Positions 45,776-58,039 of a DNA stretch of 64,000 nt are shown here, piece by piece (the first letter of the stretch is position 1; the number at the start of each line of letters is the position of its first letter). The DNA is from Sipunculus nudus (lineage: Eukaryota > Annelida > Sipuncula > Golfingiida > Sipunculidae). The stretch lies in assembly GCA_026874595.1 (NCBI GenBank), contig CM049319.1, positions 18,145,101 to 18,209,100 of the forward strand, given 5' to 3'. The position numbers were made by a program, and so were the translations under genes. Under the pieces are notes generated by a model. It was not told where the DNA came from and searched no databases. It was given only the letters and a program-made list of their open reading frames with translations.

Positions 45776-47523
45776 ATAACACTATTTTTAATAGATTTTT
45801 TTTATTGTATCATGAAAAATTAATGGAAGTACATATGCATTATAACCTGTACAAAATTCAGATATATGCGAGTCATGCTACACTTTCACATGTCTAGTCA
45901 TGAGGTACTTCTCAGTGAGAACTAAGAGTGTCTTGACAAAGCCACAGTGAAGTTAATGGTTCCCTCCACCCCTTGTAAATAAATATAATACCAAATTCCT
46001 CCACTAGGTGTCAACACCTGCTGCATTTCCTACACAAAAGACAGATGTACAAATGTAGAGTTCAATTTAACATGTATGCACACACAAAGACAGGTAAAAG
46101 CTTGACTCTAGATCAACTTGCTAGGTAGAGATAATAACAACATATATTTCAAAACTTCACCATCTTTTATTTTCGTTTCATCCAGTTAAATATACAACAT
46201 ATACAGTCAATGCACATATAAAGTGTAGTGTTTATATTCAGCTGATTTTGGCCAAAAAGCTATTTACAATTTGTAAATATAACTATATATAAATACCTAA
46301 AACACCTGCCCTTATGTTTTATATACAACAATAAACAACACTTTCACATTTTTGTAGACAAGTGCAGTGAAGTTCATTAAGGGGTGACTGTTTATTAAAA
46401 TCTTAAAAATAGATGTAAAGTCCATAGGATTTCATATAGTGTTAGAGAATAAAGATGACTAAATCACAGGCTATTATCACAGCTAAACTTTCACACTGTA
46501 TATGGTGCATATCTAAAATATCTTCCCATACAATATCTGGGCTTGTTCCAACAAATGCAATAATAAAATTTTATTTATAAAGCGCCTCCAACAATTGTGT
46601 TGCACTCGCGCAACGAATATAACCTTATGTTCTGCACTCAAGACATGTGAAAGGTCCATGTGGACATTTTATCTACCTGTCCTAATGGTACGAAAGTTGT
46701 AAACGGACAGAGTAATGTGTTGTCTGAAATGCCTGTTTTATCCTACACAGCTTGTTGATATTTTCCCAAGCATATATTAAATCCTGTTTGAAAATGAAGA
46801 AATAGCTGTTCAAAACTGCAAAGTTTATGGTAGATATAGGTATGTTTAATTCTCACTACAAGTTGAGAATGATCTTTTAAATGGGTGTTCAATGATATTA
46901 ATGGACTGTAAAGTCTTTTATGTAAAGTGTATATAGAATAGATAAAAATTATTAGACATATTGAGTCCATGCAATTTTTTTTCTCACAATTTGAAATATT
47001 TGTAAATTCAAGACATTATCTTTTCACCTGACTGTCACAATTGCTTGAAAAGATTTTCAAATACTACCTGGATGCCACCATTGCAATGTGTATATGATAA
47101 AACACACAAAAAAATATTCAATTATTAAACTGTTATAAGATACCAGAAGTATGAAAGATGGAGATACTGTAACCTTTCCCCTCTGACCTTCTGACCTTGC
47201 AGATACCTTTAGGAAAATAATGCCACAGTGAGGCTCCCTTATGTGAGAAAATGTGATTTTTTTTAATGCAGTCCCTAGTTCATGCTTAAAAAAAATTCAA
47301 TGCCTAACCTTCTACTTAATTTGTATCACATTTCTTGCATTAGAAATAGAAAACTTGTAAAATTAGTACCTTACAAATACTGTTCTAGATAAAAGTGAAA
47401 TCAGAAAAGTGAATTTTGTTCTTTTCGTAGAATGCATAACAGAACCTGAATATAGAAAATAAATTCTCAGTATAATATTAGAGGGCCATACTTGAGGATT
47501 TAACTGTTTATATGACTCCTGTT
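45776..47523. other. no gene recognised; possible 3' UTR of the minus-strand gene on the right
   Basis: AT-rich. The part next to 47524 could be the 3' untranslated region of the gene ending there. A 'tttataaagcgcc' element near 46572 resembles a motif seen in many invertebrate dispersed repeats. Confidence 0.35.
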
Positions 47524-47713
47524 TTAGCATGTGATTGGTCGTTTTGAGCCGATGTTTTGGTATTCTGTGTTGTACATTAGTGGGGAGCAGTATGCTGATT
47601 TTGGACCAGGGGGCGGTAGCGTGTATGGTGTGTCTACGGGGCAGTGGTGAATCTGTTTCATCTTCACGTCTGACGGCTGCTGGAAGGACTCGTCATACAG
47701 AGACTTCAGTCCT
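47524..47713 (-). CDS. unknown host gene, exon 6 (last)
   Basis: Begins after a 'tatttcag' acceptor, completing a Gly codon split from exon 5. It encodes GLKSLYDESFQQPSDVKMKQ and a C-terminus rich in Pro and Tyr, ending ITC before TAA (47524-47526). A decoy copy of this acceptor lies 117 bp upstream owing to a local tandem duplication. Confidence 0.85.
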
Positions 47714-47939
47714 CTGAAATATAAATCAACACATTGTAAGTATATTGCTGTTCATTAAAGGGACCCATTCAAATATGTGACATCTGTTAACTATAGGTAA
47801 TCCTTTGACCCTATTTATAAAAGCAGTCCTCTGAAATATAAATAAACACATTGTAAGTATATTGATGTACATTAAATGGGCCCATTCAAATATGTGACAT
47901 CTGTTACCTAAAGATAATCCTTTGACCCTTTTATAAAAG
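47707..47939. repeat. 117-bp tandem duplication covering a 3' splice site
   Basis: Unit 1 (47707-47823) and unit 2 (47824-47939) are nearly identical. Each begins with 'cagtcctctgaaatataaat', the complement of the exon 6 acceptor and its first bases. Confidence 0.9.
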
Positions 47940-48631
47940 CAGGGCAGTAAATAATGATCAAATTGCACACAGGCTGTTTGTTTTGTTTATATCCACATGT
48001 TTATAATATAACATGTGGGGGGGGGCCAAAATTACCCAAACAAATTCAACAACGACATCTGATGGCAAGTCAGACAAACCAGAGTTTTGTAAAGGGGTTT
48101 TCTGAACAGCAAATACGTAGATTCCATTAATATGTACACAAAGCTAAAAACACAAATTCTATAGAAAATGTAGGTGAATAGCTGGCTTTAAATGCCTCTG
48201 GCTGCATCTTTTGCAGCTTATTTTAAGGATCGGTCCATGACCTATTGGTGGCATTATCTGTTTAATGCAGGTGTAGGAAACCTGATGATTGGAGAGATAT
48301 GTTACTATCGAGCCTTTTGGATTTTTGATTTACATGCATTACAAATTCCAGCTAAGAAAAATATAATTCACAACCTTCAGTTTCTAAGTACAATGCCCCA
48401 ACTATCATTAATTTTTAAAGTTTATAAATCAAGCCATGTGGACTTATCTTGAATAAGTAGCTTGCAATGGAAACTTTAAGAAAATAGGTTAAAGATAAGC
48501 CTAGTTTTATGCTTTTTAAAAAAGTTATGTATATTCAATGAAATATCTGGGTTTTTTGTTTAGGAAAGGGTTTTTTTTGTGCAGGCCCTGGAGGTCTGTA
48601 TTTTTTTTTAAATGTTTAAACCTATGCTTAC

Positions 48632-48748
48632 CCATGCGGGACCGGCGCCAGTGAGTTAGGCGGCCTTGGTATCCTGGTAGCAGTTTTAAACCATGTCTGA
48701 TCTCTCATTGGTGGACGTTCTCTTGGTACAGAATCTTTAGGAAGTGGG
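48632..48748 (-). CDS. unknown host gene, exon 5
   Basis: Acceptor 'cttgtgcag', donor GTAAGC. Encodes PLPKDSVPRERPPMRDQTWF and a Pro-rich end. The first base completes an Asn codon split from exon 4, and the exon ends two bases into a Gly codon, so phases match at both sides. Confidence 0.85.
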
Positions 48749-49276
48749 CTGCACAAGGAAAGTAAAACTTAATCAATGAAAGAAATAAAGCTAGCATCTC
48801 TACTTGAATAAACCTAATGTCACAAAAACAAATGAGATTTATTGGATAACATTAAACATTTCATTATAATTAACATTTTAAATTAGATACTGTTTGCAGC
48901 AATTAGATTTTGTAATTCACTAACATCCAACTCGGTTTTGGTAATTGCTCAGGTCCAATATTTCATGTATTTCATGCATTTCCAATATAAAATTATTAAC
49001 TACTATATTTTACATTTGACTAGAATATCTTTCAGTGGTTCAAATCAATTAATAAATTATGGTCCAGAATTTAACTGAAAGACCTTAGTGTGTGAATATG
49101 GGTCAACAAGATAATCACAAGTTTTTCTCTGAAAATTGCCATTTAATACATTTTTATTTTGAAATAATCTTATATTTTTCAAGTTTTTTTTTTAATATAT
49201 CAGCCTAAAATACCAGCAGGAAAAGTCTGAAATAGTCTGATAACCTGCACTCTATGACAACTTTACCATGACCTAC

Positions 49277-49497
49277 TTGTGTTTTAGTCCGTGTCCCCAT
49301 GCCTTGGGGTATTCCTCACATTCCCAGTAGGTTGGAACATCCTTCTTGGCATAACCATTCAATTCTTTAGGTTTGAAAGCTCTGAAGTCCTTGTCAGTTG
49401 TTGTTAGGTACATATCGTTAAGATTTAAAACTCCTTTGTCCTTCACATAGAATGGTCGTCCCCTGAGTTTTTCATTCTGGGTGGAAGGAACCAATTG
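49277..49497 (-). CDS. unknown host gene, exon 4
   Basis: Acceptor 'tttttgcag', donor GTAGGT. 73 codons plus two bases, encoding QLVPSTQNEKLRGRPFYVKD through the aromatic segment PTYWECEEYPKAWGH. Reading through the donor gives a stop at once, which supports splicing here. Confidence 0.85.
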
Positions 49498-49953
49498 CTG
49501 CAAAAATGAAAAAAAAAACAAAAATTACTTGCAAATTAGTATAAAGATATGTGATAAGTCCACAAATTCAAGAAAATAATATATTGCATATTATTTTTTT
49601 TATTCACTGTACAGAATTTTTGTTGACCTTTTGACACCACAAAGAAAAAAAAAAGGTTAAGGGAAAGATCACCAAACTCCGGCTGTCATTAACTTGGGAA
49701 TTAATATTTTAATAATGAAGATTTTTTTTTTTTACACTTTATTGATATTTCAAATTATATGGAACTTTTCTTCATTATGGCTATTATGAAATGCTGAAGC
49801 TTTGCTTTATTTATGGACAAAATAATGAATAAATTATTGTGAATCATTTCAGTTTGTCAGACGAAGTAAATCATGAACCCATAACTGACCCTCAGCTAAA
49901 TTTTGGCAACCTTGATTTTATATGAAAGCAACGAAAAATTAAGTCATGCTTAC

Positions 49954-50196
49954 AAAGTGGTTTCTCATGTTGGTGTGTAACCTTGATGAATTATAAATCT
50001 TCTTGGCTTGCGATATATCTACATTGCTACTCACCTTGGCGGGTCCATTTTTGTGGTGGTCAATCAGCGTAAACCCTTTAGGGTCTGGTGTGAACTCTCC
50101 TGTTGTGCTGATCCCAGGCTCGTTACGGTAACGGTCTTTCATTTCACTCATCTGGTTACCCATGGTCAAAGGTCTTCTCCATCCTCCAGGGCCAAG
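49954..50196 (-). CDS. unknown host gene, exon 3
   Basis: Acceptor 'cattttag'. Encodes LGPGGWRRPLTMGNQMSEMK and FTPDPKGFTLIDHHKNGPAK. Two donors keep phase: GTGAGT, giving an exon end at 50035, or GTAAGC, giving the end at 49954 used here and 27 extra residues. The stronger donor is the first, but the extra sequence stays open and looks coding. Transcript data would decide. Confidence 0.75.
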
Positions 50197-50585
50197 CTAA
50201 AATGTATTTTTATAATATTGATTAAATATTCATAACTTGTTTTTTTTTTAAGTTAAATTAATATTTCCCCCTCCACACACACACACACAATGGACATTAG
50301 CACTAAATAATTATCACTGCACCTACTAATTCTTAAGACTTGATGTACCAATTGCTGCATTTTAATTTTTTGTAATATGGTGACTGATCTGTGGCCTCTG
50401 TCCAATGAAAGTGTATGGAGTACACCAACCATATGATAGAACTGATGTGTTATTATTGAGCCTTTTGGTATAAAAAAGAATGTCATAAAAGTATTAGAGT
50501 GAAACAGATGGAGATCAACTGGAACTCACATAAATATGACTGTAAACAAACATGAAGTAATGCATGCAAATTTTTCTGGCAAGTA

Positions 50586-51776
50586 CAGTGGAACCCCGCC
50601 TTGCAACCACCCCACAATTACGACCATATTGCTTGGTCCCGAATTTTTTTTAGTTTATTTAAAAATGGCCCAAAATTACGACCACCCCTGAATTCAGAAT
50701 TACGACCAGATTTCCTGTCCTCAGCACTAATGTGACCCCGCTAATGCGACCACCGCCGAGAAGTACTGAAACAACATTTGTCACGAGTCAACGGCTGCGT
50801 CTTGTCACATGAGCCTTAACGAAAGATCAAAGCGAGGTTTCTTAACCCGAGTGTTAATCTGGTCCCGCATATCTTCCCGACTCGGTGTCTTCGCTGAGAC
50901 TCGTTGAGGTGTAGGTTATAGATCAAAGAGGGTAACCATCGGCCTGATTACTTAATGAGCCGGTCTGACCTGGGGTCAGATGCTAATTGCCCCTCAGTGA
51001 TCACCTGTATATTACAGCTACCCTAAGTGTGGGGTTGCAGGCTTAATATTTCAACTCATCACATATTGTTTGATCTTTATTGGTAAAATTAACGACCTGG
51101 TTAATCCTAAAGGTGTTCATACCTTACTTACACTGAGTATTGAGCAGTCTGTAGAATGTAGAAATAAAGCTTGCATGGGGGTAAAATCCCTGACATTATT
51201 TTGCCTTTTCTGATCGTTGTCAGTTTATTTCTCTACTGGTTAAGTTTGCATTTAAATTGCTTGCTGTTAGGCAACCATGCCTCTTAAAGAGCTCTCCTTG
51301 AAGGATAAAGTGGCGTTAATCAAGGCGGCAACACCACGCGCAGTCAGCACCAAATTGCTCAGCTGTTTAGCGTCGGGAATACTCAAGTGCACGCAATATA
51401 TACTCAAGCGGAACGCTAAATATATGACAGCCACGTATAATGTTCAATATGCATTCAGTAGGTTGAAATCGTATTGCCTTAGTGTTATTATTTGTTAATC
51501 ATCAGTCACTACCTATGTGTACATGTATGTTAATTTTATCATGAATAAATATGTTCAGCTACACACACACACAAAAAATTCATAATAAGGGTCCTCCGCT
51601 AAGTAAAATATTTTGTTATAATTCACATTAAAGATATGCAATAGATAAATTCTGATACACATTAAATATCAGCGTGTTATATGCCACCACGTTGAGAGTT
51701 TCACAAATACGACCACCCCCAAATTACGACCAATTTGCTCAGTCCCTAGGGTGGTCGTAATTGTGGGGTTCCACTG
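50586..51776. mobile_element. pogo/Tigger-type DNA transposon (1.19 kb, degenerate)
   Basis: Inverted ends CAGTGGAACCCC and GGGGTTCCACTG with TA outside both (50584-50585 and 51777-51778). 'attacgacca' motifs recur below both ends. These termini are diagnostic of the pogo/Tigger group. It carries only the start of a transposase (51277-51498, plus) and is too short for an intact one. Confidence 0.9.
51277..51498 (+). pseudogene. pogo/Tigger transposase fragment (N-terminal helix-turn-helix)
   Basis: Begins MPLKELSLKDKVALIKAATP and continues to a YILKRNAKYM end. This matches the pattern of the CENP-B/pogo N-terminal helix-turn-helix (LSLKEKVxLIK...LAxxF...xILKRK). The residues after about position 50 are unlike the family, and the DDE core is missing, so it is a truncated relic inside the transposon. 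Confidence 0.7.
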
Positions 51777-51783
51777 TACTCAC

Positions 51784-51978
51784 TTTTTCATGCAGATCTT
51801 TTCCATAGTGAACATTCCAGTGTCCTGGTGCCTTCTTGTAATAGGGGTCTCTGTTGCCATAGGGACCACCAAAATGTTTACGATCGTGGACCTGTCCTGT
51901 TGTTGTTTTGAATTGCTCTCCTTTTGGCACTTCATCTTTCTTGACTAATGTTGGTGGGAGTGGTTCATTTATAACGGT
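51784..51978 (-). CDS. unknown host gene, exon 2
   Basis: Exactly 65 codons between a 'tatttacag' acceptor and a GTGAGT donor. Encodes TVINEPLPPTLVKKDEVPKG and GGPYGNRDPYYKKAPGHWNV. A pogo-type transposon begins seven bases into the following intron. Confidence 0.88.
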
Positions 51979-53086
51979 CTGTAAATATAAGAAAAGCACA
52001 TGGAACAAACACTGAAACTGATTTCAATTACTTTTCCTATATTTTAAAATTTTAAAAATTTGAAGATAAATGGTGGGTTAGTAGAATGGCATTTGAAATT
52101 TATAAGGCTGCCACTATCCTGTACACTGGGTGATATCTGATGTTGTGGTTTAGCAGGCTTCCCTCTCCAGGCTTTTTTTCTTTGGGCATGTACTTATATA
52201 TTTTACATTCTGTTTACTTTATAAAGGACAATTCTATGTACATGTAAACATAAATAACGGAAAATATCATATTTAAAAAAGTATAGAGCATCACATTTCT
52301 GTTAACAGCAGCATCAGGGTATTGTTTAGATCAAGATGACTTCACGAATAGCATGATGGTCAACCATTAAATATTTGGTAAAATGCAGTATAGGTGACCT
52401 GCCGCAAAATCACAAATTTTCAAGTAAGTCCCGTATGTGGGACTGACCATCAAGTAAGGGAGCCAGTTTTAGACAGGTCATCTGAAGGGTGTACTGCACT
52501 TTTAAGTTTTACTAAATATTTTAATGATTAACTTTAACTTGTTTAATAAGGATTACAACAGTCAACATATGCTGATCGATCGCGAACTCTTTCAATTTAC
52601 AACCCTTTCAGTTTTCTTACCTCCTCCATCAAAAATGATTAATATTTAGCAATTATTTAAAATGTAAACTTACGTGACTATGAAAAAAAAATCTTATTTT
52701 TGTTCAAGTTTTGCAAAAATGTCTCAACTTCGCAAAGGTCAAAGCCTTCTTTAGACTTAAGCACTGTAGACCAGATAATAATTATGCCAGAAAAATAATA
52801 CCTTTATGAACGCCTCACACAGAAATTGCATTCACAATAAGCTTACAAATTAGAGGAATACTTATTTAATAATACTACAGCTGTCACAATTTAATGGTTA
52901 ATTAACAGGATTACTCCATAACTGATAGTGATAAGAACCAGTCATAAACAAAGTGAATGGTCGAGTTGACGTTGAGCCATCTTGGCACGATTCACAAACA
53001 ATCGTCAAGTGCACATTACATACCAACCCTGATAAAACCAAGAAAAATATAATACTGTTGAAAAGGACAAAAACAGTTGTTCTTAC

Positions 53087-53182
53087 CCGAAAATTTGAGC
53101 TAGGGAAATAATAACCGGGCCTATAATGATGGCCTACACCTGTGCTGGTAAGGTGGATGTCCTGTCTGACCGTCTCCGCCAT
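53087..53182 (-). CDS. unknown host gene, exon 1: Pro/Tyr/Gly/Lys-rich protein, six coding exons
   Basis: ATG at 53182, 32 codons (MAETVRQDIHLTSTGVGHHY...), donor GTAAGA. The six exons join in phase into a protein of about 326-353 residues with no signal peptide, membrane segment or enzyme motif visible. It is rich in Pro, Gly, Tyr, Trp and Lys with repeated short basic/aromatic stretches (GGPYGNRDPYY, GGWRRP, PTYWECEEYP). That composition is common among small ciliary microtubule-associated proteins, but I cannot match it to a named family and give no symbol. Upstream, 53183-53400 is GC-richer than its surroundings and may hold the promoter. Confidence 0.85.
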
Positions 53183-53518
53183 GTTGACGCTGTATGTTTG
53201 TTGCTTGGTTACAACACGATCTCCCTGGAACAGAGGGCGCTGCTGGTGTTAGTTTGAGTACTCCCCGCGAGATGGCGGTTATGACTGGGCGCCAGTGAGC
53301 GGTGCCAAACTGAAAGGAATGCGCACATGCTCAGCGCCGTGTTATATATGGTTACATTGATTAGTTACAGGTTAATTACAGGGCACCACGCTTCACTTAC
53401 CTTGCCCCGACAAGCGTAGACACATCTTTACACCATATTTTATGTTAATTAACGCTTGAGATGAACTTGTTGTAACTTGTACAATTAGAGTGCGTGAACG
53501 CTGTCGCGCGTTAGCAGC

Positions 53519-53538
53519 ATGCGTGTGCGCGCGTGTGT

Positions 53539-53570
<32 letters not shown>

Positions 53571-53571
53571 G
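53519..53571. repeat. (GT)n / G-run microsatellite
   Basis: Alternating GC/GT then GT repeats leading into a run of about 17 G. Confidence 0.9.
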
Positions 53572-54419
53572 GGATGTGCCTGTTATAATCTATTTTCTGC
53601 GTTTTCAGAAGAATTACCCCTTTCTAATTTTTTTTCATTTAGATAAGTTGTGTGAAAACATTTAAAAAATCCAAAAAGAGAATAAATTCTTAAAACAAGC
53701 GCAAAAAATAAAATAAAAAGTTATATGAATGTTTATGGCGAGTATAATAATATCATCTTTAATCAAACTATGTCCAAAAAGATATTTTTGCTGTTCTTGA
53801 AATAATAATACTTCTTCAATTATTAATATTGATAATGACTGAAATTATTTTATTATAAGTTGGCAATCTCTTAGAGGAGATTTTGCTGAAGAGCTTCTGC
53901 ATCTGGTGCACGTATTTTCTAGCTGTTACCAGGGAACCCAGAGAAAATGCCATTCATGTTTATCTGCTTTGAAACCTAAGCTATATGCACTTTCTGTACT
54001 TTTCAACTAATGGTAATTCATATAGAGAAATACTTTTGCTTCTAAAAAATCAGCATTCATTCGATAAAAAAACTTTTATTATTCTTTGTTTTCAAGATAA
54101 ATAACAAGTTTTACTTTACCTTTCACCCTATTCGTTCATTTATTAATAGTTTATGAAATACGCACTAAAAGACTACTGTCTATACAATATAAACCAGCCC
54201 CTCTTGACACAAAAATAAAGATGGTTTAAAATATTAAATGGTTTGATAATATTCTTGTTTAATAGGCTTTTTTAAAAGGATGATTAGGTACAGAATAAAA
54301 AAATGCATGTGTATTTTTTTCCAAAGCTATGGTTCATTTTAATTTTTAATCCCATTAACATTAATACAGAAATCTTGAAATCAATCTGATGTCCAGAGCT
54401 ACATTGACGTTCATGTGTG

Positions 54420-54465
<46 letters not shown>

Positions 54466-54589
54466 GATAAATACTGCTTCTAACTCATAAATAATATACA
54501 TTAGTCATGTGAACAATTTTAAAGATCATCGATGATACTTGTTTACACGTGTTCAGGCTATACAAAACAAGATCTAAGATCTCTGGGAC

Positions 54590-54593
<4 letters not shown>

Positions 54594-54653
<60 letters not shown>
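54594..54653. repeat. (TA)n microsatellite
   Basis: About 30 TA dinucleotides. Confidence 0.95.
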
Positions 54654-54660
<7 letters not shown>

Positions 54661-55469
54661 AGACGAAATGCAGGGGATATGGCTAACTTGTAATAAGTAT
54701 ACAATATAAACGTGCGACACTTCTTGAAACGGTGCACATGTACCATCTACATAAAATATTTTATAAATGAAACATATTATATTTAACGTAGATGTCACCC
54801 TTTGTCCTCTGAGATAACTGTTAAAACAATACAATTGTTTATCATTTATAGCATTCATTCAATATATGATTTACTATAGACGAAATGCGTAGGATTTGGC
54901 TTAATTGCAAGGAGGATAAAAAAAAATGTGTAACAATTCTCGAAAATGCTGCACATATACAATCAGCATATAAAATAAATGGGACAACGTAAAGTCCAAT
55001 TCATTACATATAATAGCTTTATGGATAGTTAATTTTTCATTTAATACCTGTGATTATTTCCTTGAAATTTATGTAAGTAAGAGTAGAAATTAGAAGCACT
55101 TATACTTGGGATTTAACAGAAAAAGATTCGCGGAAATTGAAAAGCGTCGGTTCCATAGAACAATTAATTTTTTATGGTCTTGATAGTTGATTTAATTGTA
55201 TTATTACTGATGGTGGCGGATGATCTATCATGAAATCTGACATTAGAGCCAAGATGGGTTATCTCACCTCCGATGGCAGGTGAGATGTCAGCGTAAGTAA
55301 CCCATACAATATCCTAATTGACAGCAATCTAATGCATGAATGCAACTATAAAGCACAACAATTACTGAACAAATAATGCCTGTTCAGAAGGAACGTTCAC
55401 ACGGGTGTTTTTGAAAGTAAGTCATTTTAATATATGTATGATAAGCCAATAGTAAGGGTGAAAACTGAA

Positions 55470-55471
<2 letters not shown>

Positions 55472-55534
<63 letters not shown>
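55472..55534. repeat. (TA)n microsatellite
   Basis: About 31 TA dinucleotides. Confidence 0.95.
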
Positions 55535-55537
<3 letters not shown>

Positions 55538-55829
55538 CACATATACATGTACGTGTGTGTGTTGATCTTCTTATTGATGCTAATGATATGGAATAATTTG
55601 TGCGTATGTTATTTGGCAATCCAAGTCTTAAACATTTAGAAATTTGTATTTAAAAAAAAATTTGAATCTGTTTTCAAAAAACAAATTTCAAAATGTTTCC
55701 CGCTATATTTTGATCTTCCAAAGTTATGTAAAGAGGGTATCGTAATAAAAGTAATTATATATATAGGAACAGAAACCAAATATAATCTAAAACAGACAAT
55801 GTCACAGAAAGGCAGGGTAGATGGTGAAA

Positions 55830-55986
55830 AGTTTGCACAGTAAAACCGGTGCTGCCATCTGGGGGCGGAAGTGTCTAAAATCGGGTAACCGAGACGAGTG
55901 AGCGGAAAATTTGAAATTGACAACTCGCGAGTGTACATGTTAATGAGTGGTTGTTGTGGTTGCTGGCAGTGCCCTTAGCTCGGCAA
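55830..55986 (+). other. probable 5' UTR exon of the RhoGEF gene
   Basis: GC-richer stretch ending in a strong donor, GTAAGT at 55987. A 'tttttttcag' acceptor at 56397-56399 lies before the coding exon, implying a 412-bp intron in the 5' UTR. The left boundary is a guess. No transcript evidence is available. Confidence 0.4.
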
Positions 55987-56551
55987 GTAAGTTGACTGGT
56001 AATTATGATATGTAATGGATAAATTAGTGTGTGATTGAGAAATTTACATACAAATTCCAGCAATATATGAAAAAATCGTCACCATAGTTACCGAGATCGC
56101 GAGACGATGGAGGAGAGAACGGGTAGCTGCTTGAGATCAAAGACCTTTAAGTTCCATCTCTGTGTCACAATGTCTTTGTTTGTCCAGTATATTCTCGGAT
56201 GTTAGGATAGTACTTAATAGTTAATCTGTTTCATTTACCATAATCTTGTATTTCATACTGTCCACAATTAATATATAAATTAATGTAAAGGTAATATGAT
56301 GATGAAAGACTATAAAAGATATTTTGGATTGCAGATATCAACAAAACATATTATAATTACTAGTACAATTCATTAAATATATTTATACATTTTTTTCAGA
56401 TTGCGTGAGCTTTTTTTTTATTTAAGCTGCCAGCAATAATAAAAAGAGGCAAATTTTCATCAGATGTCTGATAGATTCACATGTTCAGAGACCTTAAGAA
56501 CCTAACCCTTTTGAGAAAAAAAAGTCCTCTTCAGTTGGTGATAAAAAAAAA

Positions 56552-57958
56552 ATGGCTTGGCGTCTGAATGAGAACCGTGAAAGAATTTTTAACTCTCCAC
56601 TGAAGCTGACACCAGTGTTGTCAAATCAATCTAAAAATCGATCAAGCTACGCTGATTCTGATGAATATTCATATTCTGATGAGGCGTCTTCATATGTTTC
56701 TTATGATTCAAAAGATGTGTCATGCTCAAGTGATGAAACAAAGACATCTGACAGTTCCGTTTATAATAAAAGCAAACACTTCGATGAAAGTGCAACAGAT
56801 TGTGACACAAGCGAAATACAAAGTCCAGCACCGCTTTCAGCATTGCCTCGCAGATTGTTGTCTACATATAAAGACTCACCAGCAAGTTTCAGCGGAGATA
56901 GCAGCATGGAAAGAAGTAACCTTCATGGGGTCCAAAGTGAATACAGCGCATCTGGTGGAAGCAACTTTGAATACAGCATTGGCGATATTAATGAAATTTC
57001 ATGCATCTCCCAGCAAAATGCGTTTAACTCTACGAAAAGTAATGAAACACCATCCGAAGACAGTTATGAATTTAAAAGGCAAGTTTCAGTGAAATTAGGA
57101 GCTGATTCTGATTCCGATGATGATTGTAGAGATTTAACTGACAGTAAGGATGATAGTGGACTGCTTGATTACGAGAGTGTTAATTTGACATTTTCAGCCT
57201 CTGATTTGTTGAAACAGTGGGATGACAAGGCGCAGCGTTTGAGTCAAAATCTTGATCACAGATCTGAATGTTCTGGATACGGATCCAGTTGGACACTCAC
57301 CACGGAAACTGGTTCCAATCATGTTACTTTTAAGGATGCAAGTAAGCTGTATAGTACATCACGTTATAATGAAGGCATGTGCAATACTAAACAGTTTCGT
57401 GAAGTATATACTGGCCAAAATGAAAAATCTCATAGAGACAAGTCACTGCAAGATGTGGAAGAAACTTTAGATGATGTTTTTCATGAGAACCTTCCAGTAA
57501 AACGTCGTAAATCACACTGCAGAACATACACTGATGATGGTTCCTATGGTAATGAGTCAACCCCAAGTAACAATCTGCCTAGAAACAAGGCTACATATAA
57601 GTCCCATAGAAACCATTTGCATAGCAACAATACACCTGAGCCTAGCCCTAGAAATAGTTGGCATGGTGACAACCGTGCTGTTGCCAAGCAAGATAGTAAA
57701 TATCATAATGATGAAGTTAAAATCCCATCTAGCAGCAGTTGGCATGGAAACTTAACCCTGGAAGCCAGCAGCCCTGGTGGAGGCTGGCGGGATGATGAAG
57801 GCACTGGGTCTCAAAACTCCTCCACAGGAAATGCTTTGACATCTGATTCTGCCGAGGAGGAGGCCATAAACAAGAAGAAACGGTTGAGGACTCGTGTAAT
57901 GAAGGAGATATTTGATTCTGAACGATCCTACCAACATCACCTCAGCTTGGTGGTTCAG
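56552..57958 (+). CDS. Dbl-family Rho guanine nucleotide exchange factor, first coding exon
   Basis: ATG at 56552 (G at +4, A at -3), 469 codons, donor GTATAT at 57959. Residues 1 to about 430 are low-complexity, very rich in Ser, Asp, Asn and Tyr, and look disordered. The last ~35 residues (KKKRLRTRVMKEIFDSERSY) start the DH domain: its first helix with the conserved E-x3-SERSY pattern. RhoGEF DH domains exchange GDP for GTP on Rho-family GTPases. The rest follows in later exons, in phase. A PH domain is expected after the window edge. FGD-, ARHGEF39- and other DH subfamilies are possible, so I assign no symbol. Confidence 0.88.
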
Positions 57959-58039
57959 GTATATTTAAATTTGATCACTCCCCAATCATGTACTGTAAAA
58001 CCTTGAAATTATGACCACCAACATGACTAAGTTAAAAAG

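Larger units (their letters stand above)
53572..55800. other. intergenic, microsatellites only
   Basis: Divergent intergenic region between the minus-strand gene and the RhoGEF gene. (GA)n at 54426-54462, (TA)n at 54594-54653, (TA)n at 55472-55534. No gene recognised. Confidence 0.5.

Noticed and set aside
46560-46620. tRNA-derived SINE based on a 'tttataaagcgcc' motif
   Set aside because: No A/B box promoter or defined ends could be seen around it.
50586-51776. Domesticated pogo-derived gene
   Set aside because: Only the helix-turn-helix start is present, no splice context or full frame, and the termini and TA duplication are intact as in an ordinary relic.
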